Part shown: positions 1-12,000 of the stretch, piece after piece
Position numbering within the stretch: position 1 is the first letter of the stretch
How the letters are laid out: each line of letters starts with the position of its first letter
Assembly: GCA_018350325.1 (NCBI GenBank)
Contig: JAEVLN010000015.1
Span: 826,008 to 890,007 of the forward strand
From: Globodera rostochiensis
Taxonomy: Eukaryota > Nematoda > Chromadorea > Rhabditida > Heteroderidae
Reading direction: 5' to 3'
Length of the DNA stretch: 64,000 nt
Notes under the pieces: generated by a model
Told to the model about the DNA's origin: nothing
Seen by the model: the letters and a program-made list of their open reading frames with translations, nothing else
The model's database searches: none
Made by a program: the position numbers and the translations under genes

Positions 1-3000
1 TCGATGTGCGCGACAACCGACGGCGGTGCCATCCAACGGACTCGCAGATAGTCGTGCCCGCTGCCGATCAATTTCAATTGGCCGCCTACGAGCAACTGCT
101 TGAGCTCTGGCTCCGTGGTGCCGAAGCTGTCCGACGTGAACGGTCCCCAGTTGCCGGAGGAGGCCTGCGCCTGCACAGCGAAGCGGTACATTGTGGCCGG
201 CTTCAGCCCGGTGGCCACGGTGCATTGGTGTTCGCCGGTCAGAATGGTCGACTCGTAGCCGGCACAGTTCAGCTCGTCGCCCTGCAGCAGCACCTCCTGT
301 GGCCGGTACGTGCCCGCGGCCGGCCCGTAACGGAGGCGATAGGCAATGACCGGAGACGTTTCCGGATGGGGCGGCAACCAGGCGAGTTGGATGGCATTCT
401 CCAGCGATTTGATGGCACTGAGGTCGCGCGGCGCTCCCAACTCGGAGCCTGGAGAGAAAGAGAAATTTGGGGGGTAATTACTAGAGCCCGGTCGAGACGA
501 GAATCTCGTCTCGAGATCTCGAAAAATCTCGACGAGATTCTCGAAAAATCTCGTCTCGACATCTCGTCTCGAATAAAATTGAATTTTCGAGATTTTTCGA
601 GACCCGAGATTTTTTTGAGAATCTCGTCTCGAGTCTCGCTCGAAGCTCAAGTCCGGGCTCTAGTAATTACATTGATCGGGGGGGGGGCGGCGGAGACTTT
701 TGATGTTTTTTTGATCACCTGTTGTGCGGGCATCGATCGGCTCCGACCAGGGCCCGGGGCCGGCCGAAGTGAACGCTCTGACCTGCGAACAAAAATGTTG
801 TGGTGTTGAACAATAATTATTTGTCGCGACTCAAACCAAAATTAGGGGTTGACCTGGGGGCAATTTGGTTTAGCCGGAATGCTTGAGGGGGGGGGGGATG
901 TCGAACCAAAGGGAAATTTGGGTTTTCACTTCTTTATTCGTCAATGTTCCAGGGACAATTTCATCTTGCATCGGTTAAAGCACTGGGAGTGATGTGGGAG
1001 CTTTGGATAGGAAACCGGGGGGATGGATCCACAGGGGTGGGGGTGCTTGGCATAGGGAAAAGGGGCAGTGTCGGCCGGCCCGAACTGAACTGCCCGGGGA
1101 GTAAAGAGAGGGCTTAAATAGCCAGGGATTTCTCGTCAATACGAGATGAGGTTGAAGGATCGTGGGAAAGTCGGGAGGCCTTCATGTGGGAAAGGCCAGT
1201 GATTGCTGAAGGGGAGATCGATGGAAAGTGATAGGGACATAATGTTATGGTAAAGTATTTCCGGTCGGATGTGTGACCGGAATGGCGGGAAATGGGGAGA
1301 ACGGGGGGGGGTGGGAAATGGATTTCGCGATCCGCGACATATTTATTTGCGCGTACCCTGAAGCGGTACAGGGAACCGGGCTGCAATTCGCCAATGTCGG
1401 CCCGTGTGCGCGGGCTAACTCCCTGCCGGGTGCCCTGATTCCACTCGTCCAGTCCGCTCAGCTCGTACTCGTACTGGCTGATCTCGCCGTTCTGCTCCAG
1501 ACATTCCGGTGGTTCCCATCCGAATGCCAACTTTGTGTCCCAGCGGCCTTCAACGCGCAATTTGTGCGGTGCACCGCTGGGCGGCTGATCCGCCGTCTGG
1601 AACCGCTGGACCGCCTTTTTGGGCGGCATGCGGCGGTCCAAGCCGGGCGGTTGTCGCAGCGTGACGGTCACTTCGTACTCGGAGCCTGGATGCAAGTTGT
1701 CGAGCAGTACCTTGAGAGAAAGTGACGATCAGCTCCAGCCCCACAATGTGCCATTTGTCCGCGCTCCATTTGCCCAACCCGATCACGATCAGGATCATGA
1801 TCAGCACCTGTTTGTCCTGCACATTCTCCATGATCACCGGCTCCATGTCCGCCTTGGACAACTTGCGACATCCGCCCAGACGGACCAGCCGATACTGCAA
1901 GTCCACGCCCCAGGGCCAGTCTTGGTAGTCGGCCGGCAAATCCCAGAACGCGTCCGCCTGTGCGGGGTCCTCGCGTGGCGTCACTTTCAGGAACACTTCG
2001 GTTGGCGACGATTTGGTGACCAGCACCGCCCGGGGGCCCCACTTGGAATGCTGGGGCTCCTCGCCCGGCTCCAACGTTTGAGTCCGCATTTTGCCCTCCC
2101 ATCGAGTGCCCGGTACTGAATCGAACACGGCCTGAAACGGGCAAGACAAACAGACAGACACAGAAACAGCTTCTCTACCCCAACATTTGGTATTGATCAT
2201 TTGTTAGTCTTTGATCATGATCGATTGATCAGTCGGGGGGCTTCTTACCTCGCGCGGTCCGTCCACCGCAAATGTTTGAGTGCGCGGCGCTCCGGTTCCG
2301 TTTGAATAGTGAAGGACCAGCTCCACCGAGTCGCACTTCCACGTCGATTCGTCCGGCGGTTCCCAACTAATGCGCACTTGCTGGAAGTCAATTGGCGCAA
2401 TGTGCACATTGCCCGGAGGCTGTTCAGGCTCTTAACATCAAAACAATCCCCTCAGGCGCCGGCCAACCCCCGAACTCCCCCCCCCCCCAAAACCAACTTC
2501 CACATTTGGTCATCGCTTTCAACTCCGGTCCAGGCCCGCCTCGCTTGTCCCCTTTGCCGACCACCTGTACAAGTTTAAAGCATGTCTTGGGGCGTTTTTG
2601 TTTTGTCATACCCTCAGGCGGAAGAAGTATTCGGTGGACTCGGTCAACCCTTTGACGTGCGCTCGGTAGTCCGGCTGACGTGCCCGATGGCGCACCACGC
2701 CGTTCCACTCCTTCCAGTCCGTGTCCGTCTCCGACTTGTACTCCAACACGTAGCCGGTGATGTGTTCAGCCAAACGCTCCTCCAACCCGCGCCACCGAAC
2801 ACCAATGCTCGTCGACTTGGCAAACTCCAGCTCGAGCGGATGCTCCAACACGGGAATTTCTGAATTTGTGCAAGATGTACTGCTTGTTATTGTTGTTGTT
2901 GTTGTACCTTGTTCAACCGTACGGGTCACTAGCGGTTCCGACCAGTCGGACCAGTCGCCACGTTCGGTGTGCGCTGCTGCCTGTATCTCGTACTCCTGCT

Positions 3001-6000
3001 CCGGCTCCAGCCCGCTGATTCTGTAGCAGAGGCGTCCCTTCATGCGTGCATCGGAACACTCCAGCTCGAAGGCGGGCACGCGCTGTTCACGGTAGTTGAA
3101 CTTGCCGTGCACTGTCCACCGGATGCGGTACTGGTCGAGAATGCCGTTGGGTGGATAAGGCGGCAGGAAAGAGATTTCCAATGCGTGTGCCAACTGCTGC
3201 TCCTCTCGCAGATCAGTGGGCGGCGGGGGGGCTGAATCGGCGGAAACAATTTTGTGGCTCCATCGACGGAAAGGCACTGACCGGCCGGAAGAGTACGGAA
3301 TTGCACGTACTCCGAGAAGGGCCCTTCGCCACGGCTGTTTTTGCCGCGGACGCGTGCCCGGTACTCAGTCCACGGGGTCAGCCCGTCCAGCGACACCTGC
3401 GTAAAAGTGTGTGTGTACAATTTGAACGGACAGTCAGTCAGTCAATCAATCGTCCAAAAACAAACTCTGTGCGTGCTCGACTGTCTCGTGATGTTCTGTC
3501 CGTCGCCGCCGAGGTTGTCCAGCTCGAAGTCGTAACCGGTGATGCGCCCATGGCGTAGCTCGCAGTCAATTTCGTTCCACAACAATTCCGCCCGCGTTGC
3601 GGTCACGGATGAGACGCGCACATTCTGTGGCTGTCCAGTCGGAGCTGTGGGGGGGGGGGGGGGGAACGAATCAAATTATTAGCTTTAATCCGGGGTTCGA
3701 AATGTATCCGAATTCTGCCCGGAATACCGGATTCAAAAGCGTTATGGCACACACTTACGGGCTTCCAGTGTCCGCACGGAGACCACCTTTGACGGCGGTC
3801 CATCGACGGTGGTCCGAGCGGTGACGAACACGTCGTAGACAGAGTCGGGCAACAGTCCGTCCAAATCAATGCGCGGCTCCCGTGACTGCTTGACGATCGG
3901 CTTCGCACTGCTTGGCCCGCACTCGCCGATGGAGCGCAACGTGTAGGTGAGCGTGTAGCCGGTGATTTCGTCCTCTGCCTCCGGCTCTTTCCATGTGGCG
4001 GTCGCCTCCCGCACACCGGGCTCCACGTGCAGTTCCGTCGGTGCACCGGGTGGGCCGCCCCGCGTGTGCAGACAAACTTCCTCCGACCATGGCGATGCAC
4101 CCGCACCATTTTCGCCCTTCACCCGAACGCACCATTCCGTGCTGGGCCCCGAGGGCAACGTGTGCTCCAGCGAACCGCTGAATAGTGAAAAGTGCCAAAA
4201 AATGGTTATTATGTTGGATGGCAGGATTGTTCGAGAGTCTCGGTTCTCGAGTCGAAAAATTTCCCGGTTTTTTTGGGTCTCGATCTCAGTCTCGAGTCTC
4301 GGCGTCATTACTCGGTCTCGAGTCTTTATTCTTAATAAATTCAAGTCTCGAACAGCCCTAATGGATGGATCATTAATTAATTATGTCAACGCCGTGCCTA
4401 CCTTGGCACCTTCGCCTCCTGTGTTGGTTGCGTGCCGTTCTTGTACTGGACGCGGTAGCCGATGGTGGAGCACAGCCAGCTCTGCTTGGAGGGCGGCTGC
4501 CACGAGACGCGCACTTGGCGCCAATCGACCGCCGACGTCAGTGCCACGTTGGTGGGCGGTGCGCTTGGCGGTGCGCAACCGGTGCGCGCCTGAGCCTCGG
4601 GCGACGCGTCGCTGACTCGCTGGCGATGGTCGACCACTTTGATGCGCACAAAGTACAGCGTGTCCGGCTCCAGTCCGTCCAGGCGCGTCTTGTACGTCCG
4701 ACGACCCGGCTCATGTCGGACCTGGAGATGTGGTGGTGATAAGTCATATGGTGGTCGGCATTTTGTCTCATTTTTTGTCCAAGTCGGCCGTTTGTCCTAT
4801 TTTCGAACGGCGTTTTGTCCATTCGGCCTTTTGTGACCGCTTTGAACTGGCCCGACCCGTTGACTAACCACTCCGCCCATTTCCGTCCACTGAGGCGCGT
4901 CGCTTGTCCGTATCTCAACAATGTAACCCGCCACACGTCCATGCGCGTCGTGAACGCCTTGCCATTCGACGTGCAGCGTGTGCGCCCCCTCTGGGATCAC
5001 CTTCAAATGCTTTCTCTTATTGTGCCATTCTCGGAAGCTTCCCCCCCCCCCAGTTTTTTCATTACGATGGGTGCGTTCAGCACGGACGGCACTTTGAACG
5101 GGTCCGTCCGAAAGCGTGCCCAAATTTCGGGTCCAAAGCCGCGCACAGTGCCGGCAGACAATGTGATGTTGTAGTCCGTCTCGGGCTCAAGTCCGTCGAT
5201 CAAATACTGCAGTTGGGGGTGATCGACCAGCTGGGACTGACGGGGCTGATCAGAACGGGCCAACGATTGCCACGAGAGGCGATACCTAAACAAATGTCAG
5301 TCTTAAAGTTTTTTGTTCCTCGTTTCATTCCAATAGAGACTGGACTTGATATCCGGGATTTTAGAAGCCGGGATCCCCTGATCCAGTTTGAGAGTGATTG
5401 ATCGGGGGGACGGATTTGTCCGATACAACAATCAGTCAGAAAGCAGCACAATTAAAGTGACTGACTGCGTGATGTGTCCATATGGGTCCAAAGGCGATTT
5501 CCAGCCGATGTGCAACGAATGATCAGTTTTGGCGATCAGCTGAATCGGACAAATTATAGAGAATGTCGGGCCATAAATTAGAGTGCCACAAAATGCACCT
5601 GAATGGACATCGGCGCTTCCGGCAGCACTTGAAGAGTGTTGGCAATAACTGAAGACGAGTGGTTGATCATTTTTGTTAAGCTAATGCCATGCCATGCCAT
5701 GGACCGTTCCCCCCCCCCCCCCCCCCCCCCTCCCCCTAAACATTGCCTGGCAGTGAATATGGCCCGTAAGAGCCTGCTTCAATGTGCGCGGCCACCTTCA
5801 CCCGGTACTGCTGGCCCTGGTCCAGCGCGGTGATGTTGAAGCAAAGCCGTGGCCCGGGCACCTGAACGGACGGGGACCCCCAAGATGTTTAGCAACGGCT
5901 TGCCCCCGGCGCAGCACTCACCGGACATTCCAATCGACGGTCCCGAGTGTCCACCTCAATGCTTTGCCAGTCGTGCGCATTCAACAACTGGTACTGGAGC

Positions 6001-9000
6001 TTGTAACGATCATGCGGACCGTACGGCGGGTACGGCGGAAGCCATGAGACGACAAACCTTCGGGGGGGGGGGGTCTTAAGGGTGGCGATTTGGCACATTT
6101 TGAGAGACATTTGCCGCAATTTTGGGTGTACATAAATTGAATTTTGGTAATATTTTCTTTTTGGCAAAGTGCCAGCCACCCTGTTGGAGTTGTACTCGCT
6201 TCTTCTCTCTCTCTCTCTACTCACCAGGACACGCCCTCCTGCGTCACCACCAAATCTTGCGGTGGCAACGGCGCGTTTGCCTTCGCCGTCATCACGTCCA
6301 AATTCTCGGTGGCCGGACCGCCTCCCACCGCGTTGTAGGCACGCACCCGGAACACGTACTTCGTGTACGGGGTCAACCCGTCGATGGTCACCCGGGTCTC
6401 GGAGGTGTTCGCAATTTGCCGTTCCAGCTTGGCCCAGTCGTCTTGGCCGACAATCTCGTACTCGTATGCCAGAATTTGTCCGTGCCGTTGGGAGCATTCC
6501 ACTGAAATTAGGGGCAATCATTAAAATTGATTTTGTAGATGATCGATCAGTCGTTGATTTCAGGAAAATGATCAAATCTCTAACCCGGCTCCCATTGGAA
6601 GGACAGGGACCGCTCGAGGGCATAAGTCAGCTGCAGATTGAACGGAGGTGCCGACGGGGGCTGTTGAAGCGTGGCACCTTCGCGCGTCTCCTCCGGGCCC
6701 AATTCCGTCGTACGGGCACGCACTTTGACCTGGTGAGGAAAAGCACAAATTGTCCAGTTCATTGTTCAAATTTGGTCCCCGGTTTGTGTCCCTCCCTCTT
6801 TTACGGAAATGTTCATCCCCAAATCGTTCAGTTGTGCCATGAAAAAAAGGGGTGCCTTCACCACCACCAGCAGCAGCAGCAACAGAAAGAAGACGAACCA
6901 ACCTCGTACAGCGAGTTGGGCAACAGGCCGGTCAGCGTGTAGTCGGTGTCCTTGTAGTTGTAGATGGTCACCCATTCGCGACTGACGTCCCGCGGCTCCT
7001 CCTCCGGGCATGCCAACCGATGCTTTAGCCGATAGGAAATGTCGTAGCCGACCACCGTGCCCCGCTGCACCGACGGCGGGTCCCACTGGACACGAAGTTC
7101 GTTGGGCGACAGCGGCGTCAAGCGCATGTTCAACACCGCCCCCGGGGCACCTGGAGGGCAAGACGTTATTGCTATTGTGCCCCCAATTTCGGGTTAAAAC
7201 AAATGCCGGACAACAAACCCTGTCGGGTGGTAATGCTTTGTTCAGGCCCCCAGGGGCTGTTGCCCATTTGGTTGCTGGCCCTCAGGCGAATTGTCCAGCC
7301 CGTGTTCGGCTCGGACGGGAACAGCTGCTCCACCTTTTTTTAAATTTGGCTTTTAATAGGGTTGAGTTAAAAGCCGTTTTAAACTGGGGGTACCGGTCCC
7401 CGCCCCCCGGGTTTCGGTTTCGGTTAACCGACCGCCCACAACCCGCCGTTTTTAATGTTACAAAAAATGTTTTCTTGTAAATGTACTGCTTCCCCTTCAC
7501 CTTGTCCCCGGGCACCGTCAGAATGCGCTCCGGCTGATTGCCAGTGCGATAGCCAATGTCCACGTTCAGCTCGTCACAGTTCCAGCTGTTCTTCGCCAGC
7601 CGGGCCCACGACACGCGCACCTGCGCAAGAACAAATTAATTGGAACGCAAAAATCACTCGGCGCGCCATTGAAAGTGTTTTCCGTTTGTACGGCTCCGTC
7701 GGAGTTTATGGAGACTGAACGCCCTTACCGCGCTGGGCAAGTTTATGGAGACTGAACGCCCTCACCTCGCTGGGCGATGGTGAGTCAAGTCGCAGTCCGT
7801 GCGGCGGCGAGTCGGGCGGTGAACATTTTGTGTGCCCACGCACTTCCGGTGACGGACTGCTCGGCTGATTCTGCGGGGACAAGACGCGCACGCGCAGGTC
7901 AACCGCAGTGTTTGTCGGCAGGTCCGGCACGGTGGCCTAAGAAATCAGTTTGGTTTCTAGTTGAGATACTTGTTGGACTCGTTGGGGTTCTGTTTGTTGC
8001 TGCTACCGTGTAAGTTGCTCGTCCGTGTTGGCACGGAACGCGTCTGTCGTCCTGAGTCCAGGGTCCGGCCGCGGGTCCGGAGTCGACACGGTTCTCCACG
8101 ATGAAGGCAGAGCACTGCGTGCTGGGTGGCACGTCCCAGGCAATCGTGATGGACGTGGCACGCTCCTCGACCACACGGGGCCGATTCAACTGGACGAGCG
8201 GTTCCGCGTCAGTGGTCATGTCCACGGTGAGGCCCTGGGAACAGCAGCAGAACAGGGACAGGCGTTAAACATTTTGCCAAACCCGACGGCACTTTTGTGC
8301 CGTCCGCCGTTCAGTCTACTCACCTTACAGCGTCGCTCGTTGACGAGCGGCTCCACCGTGACAGCGTACGCAGTGGCCGGACGGAGTGCGTCCACCACAT
8401 ATTGCAGCGTCGTACCATCCACCATAAATTGACGTGCCGGCTCCCGTCCGTCCCTGGGCGTCACTTCCACGCGGAATGCCGTGCAGTGGAGCACATCGCT
8501 GGGCAGCAGGGACCATGCAAAGTGCAGGGAGTTGGGCGAGCCGCCCGTCTTGTGCAGGGAGGACAGACGCACGCACTCAACGACAGGCACCGCGACTGGT
8601 GGAGGCGGCGGTGGGTGCACAGGACGCGGGCGGGGAGGCGGCGGCGGCGCGGGCTGCACCGGCCGCTGGGGCGCACTCCACGCCTGCCAGGGCTGCTCTC
8701 GCGGTTTTGCCCTGACCTGAAGTAGTACACGAGAAGGGTATGTGACATTCGACAAGTTGGAGCAGTACACATACGCGATAATCGAAGACGGCCGGATCCC
8801 TGGACAGTCCGGTGATCGGACCGCAGTGCGTTTGCAGTTGCGTGGTGCTGGGCGGTAACTGATGGCGCTGCACGACTTGGAGATCACATGGGCTGTACGC
8901 GGGGAACACGCGCTCCTCCTTTAAGGATGTGGTCGCGTAAAAGCTGTTGTTGGCATCCGTGCCAACAACTCACTCACCACATATTGCTGAGTGCCGACGG

Positions 9001-12000
9001 GCGCCCATTGGCAGGCGAACTTGTCGAAGTAGTTGGCCCCCTGCTGGTTGGTCTGCCACACCATCTGGGCCTCCTGTGGTCCGGTTGTGTAGACGCGCGG
9101 GTTTGGGTTGTACTGCACGACGGACAGTGCGACGGCACGCGTTTGGAAGCGCACTTCGGGTGACCAGGGCCCAGCCCCGCGGGCGGTGAATGCACGAACG
9201 CGTGCGGAATAGGCGGTGGCGGGCAGCAGACCGGTCAGATGCACCCGCGTCGTCCGCGTCACATCGGTTAGACGCGGAATCTGCGCGGACAGCCGGTCGG
9301 CAGCTGCTATCTCATACTGTAACAAAAGATAGAGGGTAGATGGGGTGGGTGTACGGTAATTTAGTCAGCAACAGAACGCTCACCTCGTATTCGGTGATGT
9401 CTCCGTTGGTATGAACGCCTGGGGGGGGGGGGGGGGGAACGAAATGATGAATGAATGAATGGGGCAACAATGTGCCATATTCAAAGAGCCTTACATGGCG
9501 GCGCGTGCCAACTCATCTCGGCATTCTGCTCCCCCACACTGTCAACGCGGAAGTTTGCCGGCGGCGCGGTCGGTGCCGACTGATCAGTCTGAGCGTGGTG
9601 AACAAACTCCGATCAGTGTGTCCGTCACAGTCCCCAATTGCATCCAACCTGGACTTCCCTGGTGACGCGTTCCCCGATTACCTGGACCTCCCGCGTGACG
9701 CGTTCGCCGGCGCCCAGCTGCGTGCGGGCAGCAACGCCAATGCGATATTTGGAATGGGCGTGGAGTTGTTGAAGCGTGTAGGAAGGCCGCTCGGCGACAA
9801 GCGTTGTTGGGGAATGGTCAGCCGCGTTGGAACACATTCCGCGGGACACCAATTGGTAGGTGATCTTTTACGACGTTTTTGATTTGACAGAACACATAAC
9901 TGATCAGTCTCTCCCTATCCAATCAAACTGATCAGTCTCTCCCTACTAGACTCTGTGTCTTAGGCCCACCAATCACTTTTAGACAGACTATTATCGATCT
10001 GATCAGTCCCTCCCTACCCGATCAGACAAACTGATCAGTCCCTTCCTACCCGATCAGACAAACTGATCAGTCCCTTCCTACCCGATCAGACAAACTGATC
10101 AGTCCCTCAAACTGATCTGTCCATCCCTACCCGATCAGACGATCTGATCAGTCCCTACTGATCAGTCCCTTCCTACCCGATCAGACATATCAAACTGATC
10201 AGTTCCTACCGAGTGTCCACCAATCAGATCTAAACATATTTTAGTGGCACTCCGATCAGACACATACATCTGATCACTTCTCTTCTGGTTCATCGATCAC
10301 CTCGTATCCCATGATTTGTCCGTTCGGCAATTGCGGTGCTCCCCAGTGCAACTGCACCGCATCAGCGCCCAATGTTTGGGCGTTCAGTTCCGCCACCGGC
10401 CCGGGCGCTGTTGACAGCGTTTGCGCACGTTGGGGGGCGCTCCATGGCGATGCGCCGGCGGGGTTTGCCGCTTGCACTTCGAATTGCCATTGCGTGAACG
10501 GTTTGGAGTTGAACACCGTCGAGGTCTCGCTCTGCGTCAAATTCCGGAAGCCCTGAGGGGGGGGGGGGGGGGGAATTGGCACTTCTGCAGCAGCAAATAA
10601 TGAAGTTGTTACCTGCGCTTCCGCACTGCTGTACTTGACCAAATACCAGAGACGGTCACAGTTCCACTCCGGCTCAGACAGACCCTAAAATTGGAAAGGT
10701 AAACACCGCCCGAACTCCAGCCATCCCCGGAGGGGTTCGTTGGAGTTTTTCACTCTGTAATACCCGACCCAACCTCAAAAAGCCGGTTTTGATCCCCTGC
10801 CCGCCCCTCAGATGCTTTACCTGCCAGTTCAGCTGCACTTGGGTTGGCCCCAGCGGGGTCACTTGCACATTGCGCGGCGAAGAACGGGGAAGGCCGCATT
10901 TGCCTTGGGCTTGGACGGTGTTCTGACAAAGCAAAATGAAGTTTTAATGCTCCACCAAAATTCTTTAAGGGCACTTACGGTGCCGGACACAAAAGCGGTG
11001 CCCATGTTGTGGTCAACAGCTTTGACGCGCACTTCGTACACATGGCCGGCCGGGAGCAGGTCAAGGTCCACGCTGTACGGTCGTTGCCAGCCGGCGAAGG
11101 GAATCTGCGCCCGGGGGGGGGGGAATTAATTGACCACCTCGCCTCCGGGGGGGCTTTTTTTTGCCTCATTACGCGGGCAATTTTCACACCTTTCGGCTCA
11201 GTTCGTTCCAGCGCTGCTCTGTCCGTCGGCGCCATTCCACCACAAAATGGTCGACCAGTTCACCCGCGTTGTCCCGGCTTCTCCAGCTCAGACGTGGCGT
11301 GCCGTGCACAAAAGTGACAAACGGCCCCTCAATTGGCTCCTGCAGCGAGGCGGAAGCGGCCGACACGGTCAACGCGCTCACCGAAGTGGACCATGGAGAG
11401 TGGCCGGCCGAGTTGCGCGTGCGGGCCCGCAGCGTCCACCGCTGGTCCGGGCCCGACTCGAACACGTGACTGCTCCGCGTGGCATCCACCGTGGACGGGG
11501 AACGCCCGCGGGGTTCGTCAATCTTCAAATTGTGGCATTTTATGGACACTTGCAACAATTGCGCTGCTGCTCACTTGCAGTTCAACTTCGGCACTTGCAC
11601 AACGCCACACGCCTTGCGGGGGTGGCGCCCAAGTGACGCGAACGTGGCCCGGGTCCGGTGTGTCGATGGCCAAGTTAGAGGGCGGCTGCAGAGGCGCGAG
11701 ACAGGTGGGCGAGGAGCGGACCTTTGAAGGCGTCCAAATCAAATCGGTGGCCCACCCCCTTTCTCCCGACAAACTCAAGCAGTACAGAAAGATTGCGAGT
11801 GATCACTCACTGATCATGATTACAAAAATCAGCAATTTTGATAAATTCCATTGATTCAACAGAAAGTGTCCCAATTCGCCCACCTCGGGGGATGTGTAGA
11901 GCACGTACGAGTTCCTGTCCAGTGCCTGAATCTGCACTTCGTACGGCACGCCCACGGAAAGTCCACTCAGTGACACACTGTACTCTTCCCCGTCACCAAC

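Noticed and set aside
6..809. Plus-strand frame over the first 800 bases
   Set aside because: It is a shadow of two minus-strand FN3 exons joined through a MITE.
9898..10213. CRISPR-like direct repeats at 9.9-10.2 kb
   Set aside because: Units are contiguous and irregular without unique spacers, and the host is a eukaryote.
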